This document shows positions 53,620-64,000 of a stretch of DNA of 64,000 nt, in pieces; the stretch's first letter is position 1, and every line of letters starts with the position of its first letter. The stretch is taken from NCBI GenBank assembly GCA_046530735.1, contig JBHEQV010000002.1, forward strand, positions 62,001-126,000. The letters run 5' to 3'. This DNA comes from Arsenophonus sp046530735 (lineage in GTDB: Bacteria; Pseudomonadota; Gammaproteobacteria; Enterobacterales; Enterobacteriaceae). Below the pieces are notes generated by a model. That model was not told where the DNA came from. It did not search any database and was given only the letters and a program-made list of their open reading frames with translations. A program made the position numbers and the translations under genes.

Positions 53620-55030
53620 TGCAGAACTAATTATTCTTATTTTTGATATATATGAGGTTTCGGATATGATGGGATATCCTTTTAATTGATTTCGTAAATA
53701 ATTTTAATAATGTAGAGATGATATATCATGAAATCATACCTTATAGGTACCTATAAAACTAGATATTACTTATGTCATCTTGCATAAACTCATCTGTAAT
53801 TTCGCCAGGCACTAATAGATACCGATGTTGATGAAAGAGCTCTAAGTTATTCTGTTCAATATGCTTAAGCCCGCCTTGTCGACGAATTAAGCTGTCATTC
53901 ATAATGGTTATGTGCAAAATTATACAAGACAGGTATTGATGATCTTAAGATTAAAGTGCCTAAAGGTTTAGTGGATTACAGAAGGCACACGAAATACCTC
54001 AATAGCTTCTTGCTACCACTTTATCTCAAGCCTGAAAAATGGCAAAAAGTTGCTATCATAGCCTGTATCTGCAAAAGGATTAAGCATTACCTACTTATGA
54101 TTTTACGAATCTATGTAGGCGTTTCTCGATAAAAAAGTACATTATTTTTCTGCCAGTACCATCAGTAAATTGAAACAGCAACACCTTGAAGAGCGCAAGC
54201 AATGGCAGCTGTCTGATTTTAACGATATGCGCTACATTTATTTCTTGACCGATGGTGTATACTCTTTTTCAAGCAAGTTGATTGTCTTTACCTGCTGCTC
54301 ATTATCGGCAGGCACTGCGCATGGACGCAAATAGTTAGATTGCGGTAGAAGATTTTTATCAAGAGTAAGAAGCAAACTGGGTCTAACTTCTAATGCTCTA
54401 ATGAGCAGGTAGTTTAATCGTACCTCTTAAGAATGCTATGGGAGAGGCAGTGGTTCAATTTATTTTGAATGCAATAGTAAAAATATTCTAGGATATGTAG
54501 CAGAAATGCTGTTGAGTACATAAAATAATTAATTTAATTGTCTTCATTCCACAAAGGAAGCAAACACCGAAAGCTAAGTGTGAGCTGCTGAAGATTTAAC
54601 TAACAGAGGGCCGTAACGCTGCTAATAAACTATTGATATTTTATTAGCAAGGTTTTTTAGCATAAGTGGGCATCTTGCAGAAATGAAAAAGCTAGAAAAG
54701 ATCGAGAAGAATTACTGGGATCCTACGCTTTCCTACCAGCCTAGTTGAACGTCAATAGGAATAGCCAATTTGATTAAATTGACTTTTGCGACAGTGAGGC
54801 TACAAAGCTAAGGCGTAAAGCACTGTGCTTCAATAAAACAAACATTTTAATGGTATTTAAAAGTTGCTGTAGTTTTATCAAAAAACTGGAACTAGCTTAG
54901 AGGGAAAGGAGTTAACCTGTTAACAGTATGTAAACAATATCCAGTTAAGGATGAAGGATAGTATTTACGAGCCATCAGGGTAGAATATATCTGATCATTC
55001 TAGACTAGGATTATTAATAACTTCACAGAG
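53620..55030 (+). mobile_element. Degenerate IS256-type element, best-readable copy
   Basis: This copy was used to identify the family. Frames read IDDLKIKVPKG, LLPLYLKPEK, STISKLKQQHLEERKQWQL, IYFLTDGVYS, then MKKLEKDREELLGSYAF and ILMVFKS. These match IS256/IS285-type transposases (VQVPRVRDR, LLPPYLRRT.., NTISRLK..W.EEH..W, YVYFWADGIYL, AMVFKL). Left end at about 53640 (AGGTTTCGGATATGATGG); right end CTAGACTAGGATTATTAATA near 55010. About eight or more frame breaks. Confidence 0.82.
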
Positions 55031-55059
55031 TAAGTTGAATGCACCTCTGTATTTTAATT

Positions 55060-56015
55060 ATTATGATTTAGAATAATCTTTTCCAGCTAGATAATTTGAT
55101 AAATAAAAAGACCTTAGACACATCATTAAATCTACTTAGCTATCTTAATTTTCTGATATAAATGTTCATATTTTGAATTTATAATTCATTATTAATAATT
55201 TTTCTGATTACCTAATCTTATTAGGCAATGATGACTAATTTCATGCTTGCTAGAAAAGGTTTCATACCATTTAACTCCATCCGAATAAAAGAATGGACTC
55301 TGATCGATAATCAGCTAAAGAAAATAGCTAACATACTCTGCATTAAACTTTTTAAGAATCTTATCGCTTAGATATACTCTATTAATCTCAAATGATTAAA
55401 GCTTCAATTCGTTTTTTCCTTTTATCTCCCTCCTCTCCCCGCATTTTCTACTTTTCCTATATAAAATATAATGCTTCCATCAAATGATTTATGGAAAAAT
55501 ATTTCGTTAACTTTAATGATATCTTACTACATTTAAGTTGGCTATCGTTGCTAAAGCAAGTAAGAAGTGACGCCATCTAAACGCTATTTTCAAATTAATT
55601 CCTTTTTTATTTTTCTGATCCCCGTAAAATCAAGCTATTCAATATACATAGGAGATAACTAAAGCATTTATTCTTATGATATAATTTTCGTCAGCAGACT
55701 TCCAGTAAGATTGTTAATTTTTTCTGTAATCTGGAGATTTTATAACAATATTCCTCTAACCATAATAAATATTCACAGCGTATAATATTATGTTCACTGT
55801 AGCAATATGGGTAGGAGATAAAGCGAAATGAGTTCTTCAATACATAGATTAACAACATCTGACAGATTATTGTCAAGCTAAACTAATGAGATACAGCTTT
55901 ATGTTAGGAGGGAATAAGGAAAAAAAGTTTCGTAACTTTACGACTGTTTATTTTTTCATGGCGCAACCTTTGTACCGAGAATTCTTTATGTAATATAAAG
56001 GATTCCTATTAACAA
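55060..56015 (-). mobile_element. Degenerate IS1595-type element
   Basis: Minus strand: a Y-C-x-EH..RCEYLLW piece followed by YCYKISRLQKKLTILLE (degraded zinc ribbon and following motif), FDGSIIFYIGKVENAGRGG (like VDDAYLGG...GRGS), and QNMNIYIRKLR.LSRFN near the end. No intact frame. Adjacent to IS481-type copy 3. Confidence 0.6.
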
Positions 56016-56059
56016 GTTTTGCTAACTGGCCTGATAATTACAGGTATATTCTTATCTTT

Positions 56060-56855
56060 TGTCGATAACGCAGTTGTCAAATAAAGAAGATGTAGTTGTT
56101 TCTCCTATAAAAAACGTTTTCTCATTCTCGATGATCTGGTAGCAGTCGTACGCAAATTCCTGAACCCTATTGCATCTTGATCTAGCCTGTATCCCTGTTT
56201 ATACAGGGAAATTGAAGGAGAATTTGCATGAAAATTAGAAAGAGCAACGATGTCGAAACATAAAGCATTTTAAAGATAGGAGGCTACTAACTGTGCGGCA
56301 TATCTGAAATATCTTTTTGAAATGTAAAATAAAACTTCATGACATTATTTTTGTAGGTATAGTTTGCAAAACTTAATAAGTTTTATTCGTTTTTATAAAA
56401 GTAAAACTGCCCTAATGCTCAACGTTTTCACGTGATTTTAACCGAACAGTCCCATTACCACCCCATTTAGTACTTACAGGCATAGCAAATAATTTAAAGA
56501 CCGCCTTTAGGTTAAGAAAACGTTCAAGCATTGGAAACAGGAACTTACTTGTTTGTATACCAAGTTTGGTATAAGAGCACTGATTTAGCCGGCTGGAGGT
56601 ATTCTTAAACGAATGTTATGGTTGAGCGATTTAATGGGCGCTATTAAAGATTGGCTGCGAAAGCTATTATTCAAGTTGATTAAGAATTTAAGATCACTCT
56701 GCATGATATGTGTAGCTGTATAATCAGGAATTACCAAATCAGTAATTAGTATTGGGTAGTAAAGCTTCATTATAGTTTATCAAAGATTGATTCAAAGTTA
56801 AACTTAAATTATTCAGAAAAATAATACTACTTACCGGAAGTACTATTATTTTTAT
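56060..56855 (+). mobile_element. Degenerate IS481-type transposase remnant, copy 3
   Basis: Ends with LKRMLWLSDLMGAIKDWLRK and a short terminal segment, the same series seen at 1540-1780 and 21960-22205. An accidental antisense frame (56585-56770) is not a gene. The terminal palindrome-like AATACTACTTACCGGAAGTA differs from the other copies. Confidence 0.65.
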
Positions 56856-57474
56856 CTTAAACTATAATTTTATTAGTTAATAAAAGCTTTTTATATCACT
56901 AAGTAGGTCTTATTTTAATATCAAAATATAGGTAATATCCGCTATTAAGAATATTCTATTACCTTAGATGATAGTTACACCTTAAAATATATTGATAAAA
57001 TCATAATTTATTACAAATAAAACCTTATTAAAATAATAATAACGCCTTTTCGCATAAATATCTGGTTATTAAAACAATTTTTTTTCTAGAAAAACAAGAA
57101 TTTTACTTGTGCATAAAATAAAAATGTATGATGATGAAAAATTATTATATGATCAAGCATCAAAAAATATAAATATTTTTTATAAAATTTTCAATAAGTT
57201 AAATGTTTTTTATAAAGAAAATCATCGTTAGTAATAGTCATAAAAACACATTTGCCTGTGAATAACTCTGTGGAATAAACTAAAAAAAGATACTATGAAA
57301 GATAATAAAAATTAAATTATAAATGAATAAGTTATTAAAACACTTTAACTAAGAAAAAGTAGTTTTTAGCCATAAAATTTTTAAGATTAATGTAAATAAT
57401 AAGAGCTATCTCTTGCAAAGATAGTTGATTTTCGTAAAGAGTATTTGTATTTCAATTGTTCTGTTTTTAAAGAA
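56856..57474. other. AT-rich region without recognisable genes
   Basis: No frame, RNA or IS similarity seen. One DnaA-box-like string (TTATTCACA on the minus strand near 57265) is expected by chance at this composition. Confidence 0.45.
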
Positions 57475-58445
57475 TCTTCTTCAAACCAGATAATTCGATA
57501 AATAAATGACCTTACGCCATGTAAGCTATTCAGCTATCGTTTTAATCGCTGACATAACTGTTCAATTTTTAATCTTAAATTTCTTGTCAATAACTCTCTG
57601 ATTATTTAATGTTATTAAGCAATTATGACTAATTTTATGCTAGTTAACAAAAGTTTCGTACTATTTAGATTAATCTGAGCAAAGTATGGATTCTTTATTA
57701 ATGATTGGCTAAAAAATAGCTAATATACTCTCTGTATTAAACTCTTTAAAAATCTCATTGCTCATATAATTTTATTATCTTGAGCAATTAAGACTATTAT
57801 TCCTTCTTTCTTTTCATATTCCACATTTTGCACTTTTCTTTTATATGTGAAATATAACGCTTCCATTTAAATGGTTTATAAAAAATATTTCGTCGACTTC
57901 AATAATATCATTTAGACATTTATGTTAGTTGTTGCTGCTTATATAAGGAGGGGGAAGTAACACCATTTAAACGCTATTTTAAACAAATTCCTATTTGTTT
58001 CGCACTCCCCTTTGTAAAGTTAAACCATTTAACATATATCTCAGATAAATAAATTATTTATCTTTGTGATCTGGTTTTACCAGAGAACTTCTAAACAGAT
58101 TATTAAACGGATTCTTTTACAATTATTAATTTTGCGATGATATTACTGTAACGTAACTATAATGAATATTCCCAATATATAACATATTTACTGTAATAAT
58201 ATACGTAAGATAAAGTGGAATAAGTTGATTCAATGCATATATCAAAATCATCCAACAGATTATCGCCGGACAAAAAGTTAACTTAATAAGATGTAGTTTT
58301 TATTAGCAGGAAATGAAGGAAAAAGTTTTTTTTAATTTTATAATTGCTTGATTTTAATGGTAAATTTTGTAATAAAAATCTTTCCTATAGTATAGGAATT
58401 TTCTACCAACAACCTTTACTAACATAGATAAATAATAATAACGTC
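57475..58445 (-). mobile_element. Degenerate IS1595-type element
   Basis: Minus strand ends with NQRVIDKKFKIKNVNSY then LKR and a GVR.FIYRIIWF-like terminal piece, resembling the NVN.YHSRLK.W..RF.GVA..YL.NYL end of IS1595-superfamily proteins. Parallel to 55060-56015 throughout. Confidence 0.6.
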
Positions 58446-58739
58446 AACTCACCTACAATTTATTATTAAATAATAAAGCAGTTTCTCTGCAAAGAATGGC
58501 ACCATATATTCACTTCACTGATATTCATTAATAAAATAAATGATGTAATCTCACATATATCACATAAATCGTAATAATAAAATTCTATGATTAATAGATA
58601 CGATTTCCAAATTATATGTACAAATTTTTTTAAAATAAATGTTATTTAATTAATTATATAATTTTTAATTATAAATTAAGACTAAAATTATTTTTAGTAG
58701 CTAATCTTTTCTCTAAAGAGAGGTCATTTTATCATAGTG
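58446..58739. other. Unrecognised AT-rich spacer between IS remnants
   Basis: Nothing recognisable. Confidence 0.4.
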
Positions 58740-60130
58740 CAACAAAAATAAGTTATGATTATTTTTAATGTATGTGATTTGGGAGATGTTAGCGTATTCT
58801 ACTGATTGATTTCATGAATAATGTCAACAACAGAGAGATGATATGACATAAAAAGTCTACCTACAGGTTATGCGATAAATCAGATGTTATCTGTAATCCC
58901 TTGTATGAATACATCCGTAATAGTTTTCCAGTGGGCTAATAGCACTGCCGTTGAAGCGGAAGCTCGAAGCCATACTGCGATAACTGTACTGAATGCTGAT
59001 TTGTCGACGTATGTCCATGCTATCGCGATCGTAACGCTTATATGCTCTAAAACTATACATACTAATATTGCCGATGTTTATATTTAAAGTACTTAAAATC
59101 ATAGAGATTGCAGCGGCAATAGAATATAATTCAGGCAGCTTATTGATACCGCCTTATCTGAAGAGTCCAAAAGCGTAAAAGAGTTTTGTTACCAATAGCT
59201 ATTCCTGTAAGGCAATCTACCGGTCTACCGGTTATTTTATAAAGCTATGAGTCGCTTCTCAATGAAAGCACATTATCTTCCTGTTAATACCACTATCAGC
59301 AAATTAAAACAGCTATGGCTTTTAAGAGTATAAGCAAAGACAGCTGCATAATTTAAGCGATATCGATATGTTTATTTCTTTGCCGATGACATATACCGTC
59401 CTATCAGGAAAGTTTATCATCTTTGCCTGCTGTTCATTATTATTGGCATTACTACACCATGGAGGTAAGGAGCTCGTTACGATTAAAAAAAATGGTTATA
59501 AGAGTTAAAAGCGCACTAATCTTAACTTCTGGATGGTCCGCAAGTGCTTAGCTTAATTGTATCTCTCATACTTAGTACTAGAGAATGCAGTGCTTGTTTT
59601 TTTGAAATTTAATGGTGATAAAGAATATTCCTGACATATAGCACCAACAATCTTGGGTACAAAAACAGTTGATGTGCTAGTTTTACTCCTCCACAAAGGA
59701 ATGCACTGAAAGTTAAGGAAGCTGCTGGAAGGTTTGGCTAGCACGGAGGCTGTGATGCCACTAATAAACTCCTTGATATTTTGTTGGTAAAGTTATCAGT
59801 AAAGTGTATCCTATAGCGATAAAGAAGCTGGAGAAAGAGCGAGAAGAGCTGCTGGAATTATATGACGTACCGTCACTCACTGTGTGAGTAGGTCCTCCAT
59901 CCATCATAAGAACGAATAATTTGTTTGAATCAGTTTTTACGATAGTAAAGCTATAAATGCGATGAAAAAAGCACTATAGTTCAATAAAACAATGATTTTA
60001 ATGATATTTAAGCTAGTCCTGTCTGCTTATAAAACTAGAATCAGGTAAAGAAATTTTAATATGTGCCCCTATTATTAAAGAACGTTCGATTTAAGGATGG
60101 AGAACGTAACAGGTTATGATGTGAAATATG
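58740..60130 (+). mobile_element. Degenerate IS256-type element, full length
   Basis: Left end GTGATTTGGGAGATGTTAGC at about 58771, with the shared sequence of broken transposase pieces; the 3' end fades at about 60130. Antiparallel short ORFs around 58884-59102 are chance. Confidence 0.75.
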
Positions 60131-60699
60131 CCTCTATTTTTCTTCATGGAAGTTCATGATCTGAGTACTGTTTTATACTCTATGGTATCTTAATTTTTTC
60201 AGGAATTAATTCAGATGGCTCAGGATAGATCCATACTATAAATCATAAATCTAGTAAAATCAAGAAGATAATACGCAACTTCACATGTTCTACCATCTGT
60301 TTATTCAAAGCGCTTTATGATCTGCCTCCAAAAATAAATGAAGTTAGATAAACTAAATTTTTATGGCACCAAAAGAAGCCATATAGCAATGCATCCGATT
60401 CTGGTCTACATTTTTCTCGACATGCAAGTATTTATCCACCTTTAGTTACAATTATAAAGAGTTTTTATCAACCCATAGAACTAAGCCAATAATGCTGTAT
60501 TCAGCTGTATTTGAGGTGGCAATAACTGATAATATGCTTGATGATGATTCATATCTCCTATAAGGGTACTAGAGATAATTCTTCGTCTCCTTAACTTCCT
60601 AGAACAAATGCAAAGATAACTAGGTCTAATTAGACCTGACAAATGCAAATAGAATAAGAATTTTAATTCTTTATCAAGATACTAAGAGGCTAATTTAGT
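60131..60699. other. Unrecognised sequence where nnrD/queG would be expected
   Basis: In E. coli, queG and nnrD lie between the orn-glyVXY region and tsaE. I could not recognise either gene here on either strand. It may hold the start of the IS91-type element. Confidence 0.35.
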
Positions 60700-61870
60700 C
60701 AGATATAATCATTAAACTAAACTGCTTTCACATTGAAAAGTCTGGAATAAATTTTTTGAAAAACACGGTATAAGTATTAACTTATAGATCTGTCGAACGA
60801 ATTCTTGCTCTTCGGCAATTTTGTACTATAAGAAATATACAGATCTCCTACCGCTATTCTCTCCTAAATGTACAGGCGCTATTATTTTTCTGACAAGGCT
60901 ATAAGCAAAAGTCTGCAGTTCATGTAGAGTAAAATCTACTAAGCAGTAGATAGCAGAGTAGCTTCATATTTATCTGATTGTAATTGGCAATATAGTATTT
61001 TACTATCACAAATCTTTTTTAATTTGTTTTAAACAATAATTAGTCGATACTCAATGCTTTGTTTCGCGCATAGAGTTAATCTGCACTATGCTACTGATTG
61101 CAAGATAGTTATTAAAATTGATCTCTTGTGCCTATTGCTGAACCCTTATAGTTTACAACTTAATCAATATTCGCATGTTTATATTTTCCTTACACGTAGT
61201 GGTCTGTATATTAAATGCTGTATAGCATAAGTTATTCTTAAAAAAAAGAGTGGTAAAAGAAATTTAGTGATGCTTTGTCATCCACCTGTGTTATGTATGA
61301 TTTGATAAATCACAATACTCTTTCTGATCTGGAATATATCTGCGCTAGGAAGCCAGTAGAGGTGTTATCTAAAAGAACAGTACGTATGGGGTATGTATTG
61401 CAAAGTGGACTTCTCTAAAAAGACGAAAGGATAGGCCCGTAGAGCATAGCATTAAATATTCTAGTGCTATATTAAACAATTCGGGATCGGTATATCCGTA
61501 TCCAAAACTCCAGCATTAACTGATGTGGAAGTGGTTATACATTATATACATAGTCACCGGACTATGTAGTGCAGGCAGTAGGCTATCCTGCGTAGAATAA
61601 TATGATTGGGTACTATATAGGAATATTCCGGCTAGGTATTTTAAAAGATTGTGTTGTTACTATGGTTTTTATTAAATTATAAAGAAAGCACAGTATTACC
61701 GAAGGTATATAAGGCTCTGAAGATGATGGCTCATAAAAAACCGGGTTAGTTGTTCTAATGAAATGGGGGATTCCCTGCGTACAACTTCGTATAAATGCAT
61801 TTCTGTTCAGACAGAATACTTTTTGTCAACGTTCAGTTTGGTAAGCAAACAGTAAATTTTTTATTAGAAG
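60700..61870 (+). mobile_element. Degenerate IS91-type transposase, copy 2
   Basis: Plus-strand frames read, in order: YFSDKAISKSLQF (family FFCQSCKSKACSSC), SDCNWQYSILLS (DCDWQHITFTLP), CLLLNPYSLQLNQYSHVYIF and LTRSGLYIK (ALHTYGRQLNQHPHIHVSVT and RGGLDVK), SKTPALTDVEVVIHYIHSHR (SASRLRHYGG.VTHHYYDHR), ARYFKRLCCYYGF, LPKVYKALKMMAHKKPG. The HUH motif (HPHIHV) has decayed to YSHVYI. The order and coverage make the family assignment strong; the gene is dead. Confidence 0.85.
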
Positions 61871-62319
61871 AATGTATAAAAATAAAAAATGAGGGTTATT
61901 AAGCTTAATTTATGGTTTTTTTATAAAATTAGTGCGTATTAAGGTCAAAGAATACACATTCTGATGAAATTTTCATTTACAATAGATCTAGTAAACACCG
62001 ATTCTATTATCTTTTTTAGAGATAAATGATAACTTTTGCTCTTCTTCTTCTACTTAAAGAGAGATTTAATTTCCTAACCATGAATAGATTTACGAAGAAT
62101 CATAAGAGCAGAGCTTAATCACCATATACAGATTTTCTAATCATTCTCAAAAAATTAATTCTTATAATTAAATAAGATCTAAAACAGAAAAATGAATTTA
62201 CTAATAAATAGATCAATGGGTATTAAACTTTAGTAACTCAAAAACTAAAGAATATAAAATATATATAAATAATATAATATATTATAGGTTCTTTATGTTT
62301 ATCATGATAACAGAGATTT
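61871..62319. other. Spacer with IS256-type right-end scrap
   Basis: 62055-62150 (plus strand) ends AATCACCATATACAGATTTT then CTAATCATT, resembling the IS256-type right end; otherwise AT-rich with nothing recognised. Confidence 0.45.
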
Positions 62320-62393
62320 TGGAGCGGAAAATAAGACGCAACTTGCGACCCCGATATTAGCAATATAGGGCTATACCAGCTGAGCTGTTTCGC
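62320..62393 (-). pseudogene. tRNA-Gly pseudogene
   Basis: Minus strand is a mutated tRNA-Gly(GCC). The D arm survives (AGCTCAGCTGGTATAGC). The T arm has lost the GTTCGA core (AAGTTGCGTCTT), the acceptor stem mismatches, and the anticodon loop reads TTGCTAA, changing GCC to GCT. It lies next to orn, where E. coli has glyV-glyX-glyY. Confidence 0.85.
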
Positions 62394-62546
62394 ATATTTA
62401 TAACAATAATATTACCAATCATAATGGGTTGTAAATTATATAAAAAATCATAAAATAGACAAGTATTTTTAGTTATAAAAATCTATTTTCAATCTAAATG
62501 TTGATTAAAATAGAAGACACTTATTATAAGAATGATAATAACATGA

Positions 62547-63092
62547 TTAAAGGTTGATAAAGTGTTGACGATAATAAGCTAATTCTGCAATAGATTCCTT
62601 TATATCTGCTAAAGCATGATGAGTATTTTTTTTTATAAAACCGGATAATATCTCAGGCTTCCAACGGTGAGCTAATTCTTTTAAAGTACTTACATCTAAG
62701 TAACGGTAGTGAAAGTATTTTTCCAACTTAGGCATATATTTAAATAAAAAACGACGGTCTTGAGCAACGCTATTACCACAAATAGGTGAAACCCCCATAG
62801 GTAACCATTCTTCTAAAAATGCAATTGTTGCCAATTCTGCTTTTTTTTCATTATATTTACTAGTTTTTATTCTATCAATTAGTTCACTTTTAGTATGAGT
62901 TTTAACATTCCACTTATCCATAAGTGATAAGTGTTGCTTAGATTGATGAATTGCAATCACTGGCCCTTCAGATAAAATAGTTAAATTGGAATTAGTGACG
63001 ATTGTTGCGATCTCAATAATACGATCCTGTTCTGGATCTAATCCTGTCATTTCTAAATCTATCCAAATCAAATTATTCTTATTATTTAGCAT
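62547..63092 (-). CDS. orn: Oligoribonuclease
   Basis: DEDDh 3'-5' exonuclease that finishes RNA decay by degrading dinucleotides; essential in many Gammaproteobacteria. 181 aa, the same as E. coli, from ATG 63092 (MLNNKNNLIWIDLEMTGLDP). Catalytic acids in IDLEMTG, later NSVAQDRRFL, and HHALADIKES with the catalytic His and final Asp. The frame stays open for 38 more codons upstream (to 63206), but that stretch does not resemble Orn. The divergent E. coli neighbour rsgA is not found; an IS256-type remnant begins about 150 bases upstream. Together with rnr it gives a complete RNA-to-nucleotide path. Confidence 0.96.
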   Translation of the reverse strand: MLNNKNNLIWIDLEMTGLDPEQDRIIEIATIVTNSNLTILSEGPVIAIHQSKQHLSLMDKWNVKTHTKSELIDRIKTSKYNEKKAELATIAFLEEWLPMGVSPICGNSVAQDRRFLFKYMPKLEKYFHYRYLDVSTLKELAHRWKPEILSGFIKKNTHHALADIKESIAELAYYRQHFINL

Positions 63093-63239
63093 ATTATATC
63101 CTGGATTACATTCTAAACTAGTTATTAGCAAATTGCTGTATAATGATAAGAGTACGCTTTGCGCTGATCCTTCATGAATCTGTTCTTTATTCTTGAAATT
63201 GAACATTGTTACTACCAGAGTCAGCAGGTTAAACCCTAA

Positions 63240-64000
63240 TTATCCTTAGTTAGTTTTAGTTCTTCTGAGCTACCCAACTTAAACACTATTGAAATTGTGT
63301 TTTTCGAATCATAACGTTTCTAACGTTAGCTTCATAGGTCATTGTTATAAAAACAATTCAATTGGATTTGCTGTTTTTATTGATGCTCAGTGTGCGCTGA
63401 CTGGAAGCTGTAAAATGCAAGCAGCTCTTCTTGATCTTTCTTCAGCTTCTTCATCGATACAGAATATTTCTCTAAAAACCTTCTAAACAAAACATCAATG
63501 GGTTTATTAGCGGAATCACAGCTCTCTGATATCCAAATCTCCTGAAGCTTAAGGTTTACTTTTGATTATCTATCTTTATCGAGTAAAGGAAGAATATTAG
63601 CTATTTATGTACCTAATTCTGGTGCTGCGTATTTGGGAATATCTCTTTCTATTTTATTTTAAAAACCAAGAGAAGGCGAGCACCCCATATCTCGTAATAA
63701 CTCTGATAGATATAATTAAATCACACTCGCGCGGTAATCCAGAAGTTCAGTTCAGTTTATTTTAACTCTTGATAAGCATCTTCGATGAGAATTGCTTTTT
63801 GCATCTATGTTCAGCGACGTCGACAATGATCAGCAGGCAAAGACGATCACCTGTTCCTAACAGAATGATATATATCATCGACCAAGAAGTAAATGTAGAT
63901 ATATCACTTAAATTACGTAGATACTATTACCTATGCTATTCAATGCATCAGTGTTTCAGTCTATTGATGGTACTGACAGAGAGATAATATATTTTCTCAT
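63240..64000 (-). mobile_element. Degenerate IS256-type element, cut by window edge
   Basis: The reverse complement follows the 3' and central parts of the family (TTCTTGATCTTTCTTCAGCT near 63430 and AACATCAATGGGTTTATTAG near 63491 are complements of shared central segments). It continues past the window end. It occupies the place of rsgA upstream of orn. Confidence 0.7.

Noticed and set aside
57240..57290. Possible replication origin: DnaA-box-like strings in an AT-rich region
   Set aside because: Only one good TTWTNCACA match and no cluster, no dnaA/gidA/mioC neighbours; expected by chance at this base composition.
63093..63206. N-terminal extension of Orn
   Set aside because: The frame is open but the 38 residues do not resemble any Orn, and the start at 63092 gives exactly the family length of 181 aa.

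Overview
The window looks like part of the chromosome of an insect endosymbiont (Enterobacterales, Gammaproteobacteria) caught in the middle of genome decay. It is very AT-rich. Every recognisable gene has a close Escherichia/Serratia/Yersinia-type homologue, and gene order still follows the enterobacterial chromosome in long blocks. By my sum, only 21 intact protein genes and 5 intact tRNAs remain, about 32% of the 64 kb. The rest is gene wreckage and degenerate insertion sequences. This combination resembles host-restricted symbionts such as Serratia symbiotica of Cinara aphids; that name is a guess from style, not from a database match.

Layout. 1-4.6 kb: engB and polA around an IS481-type remnant. 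4.7-7.1 kb: IS remnants and unrecognised sequence. 7.1-10.5 kb: bioH and feoC intact and convergent on a shared terminator, followed by a ruined feoB. 10.5-13.8 kb: IS256-, IS1595- and IS91-type wrecks. 14.2-20.1 kb: a dead rRNA operon (truncated 23S, almost full-length but decayed 16S) whose spacer tRNAs Ala(UGC) and Ile(GAU) are perfect, with divergent purH and purD pseudogenes. 20.1-25.7 kb: IS remnants, then fumarate reductase with frdA and frdB intact but frdC and frdD decayed. 25.9-33.4 kb: IS256 wrecks, a decayed bactofilin-like gene and an intact cdh. 33.6-36.5 kb: tRNA-Leu, tRNA-Cys, tRNA-Gly, pgsA, uvrC. 37.6-53.5 kb: the longest conserved block, all on the minus strand: amiB, (tsaE), (mutL), miaA, hfq, (hflX), hflK, hflC, purA, (nsrR), rnr, rlmB, rpsF, (priB), rpsR, rplI, where parentheses mark pseudogenes. 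53.6-62.2 kb: a pile-up of IS256, IS1595, IS481 and IS91 remnants replacing the nnrD/queG position. 62.3-64 kb: a broken tRNA-Gly, orn, and another IS256 remnant running off the window.

Functionally, the survivors serve translation (ribosomal proteins, tRNAs, hfq, miaA, rlmB, engB), RNA turnover (rnr, orn), replication and repair (polA, uvrC), envelope and membrane (pgsA, cdh, amiB, hflKC), and a few metabolic steps (purA, bioH, frdAB). Lost functions include mismatch repair (mutL), de novo purine synthesis (purH, purD), iron uptake (feoB), nitrosative-stress control (nsrR), replication restart (priB), ribosome rescue (hflX) and the t6A ATPase (tsaE).

I found no new defence, secretion or biosynthetic system. 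The notable signals are partial losses inside complexes (FrdAB without FrdCD, FeoC without FeoB), the dead rRNA operon with living tRNAs, and chimeric inverted IS256 remnants. All pseudogene identifications are by-eye translations and should be confirmed with similarity searches.
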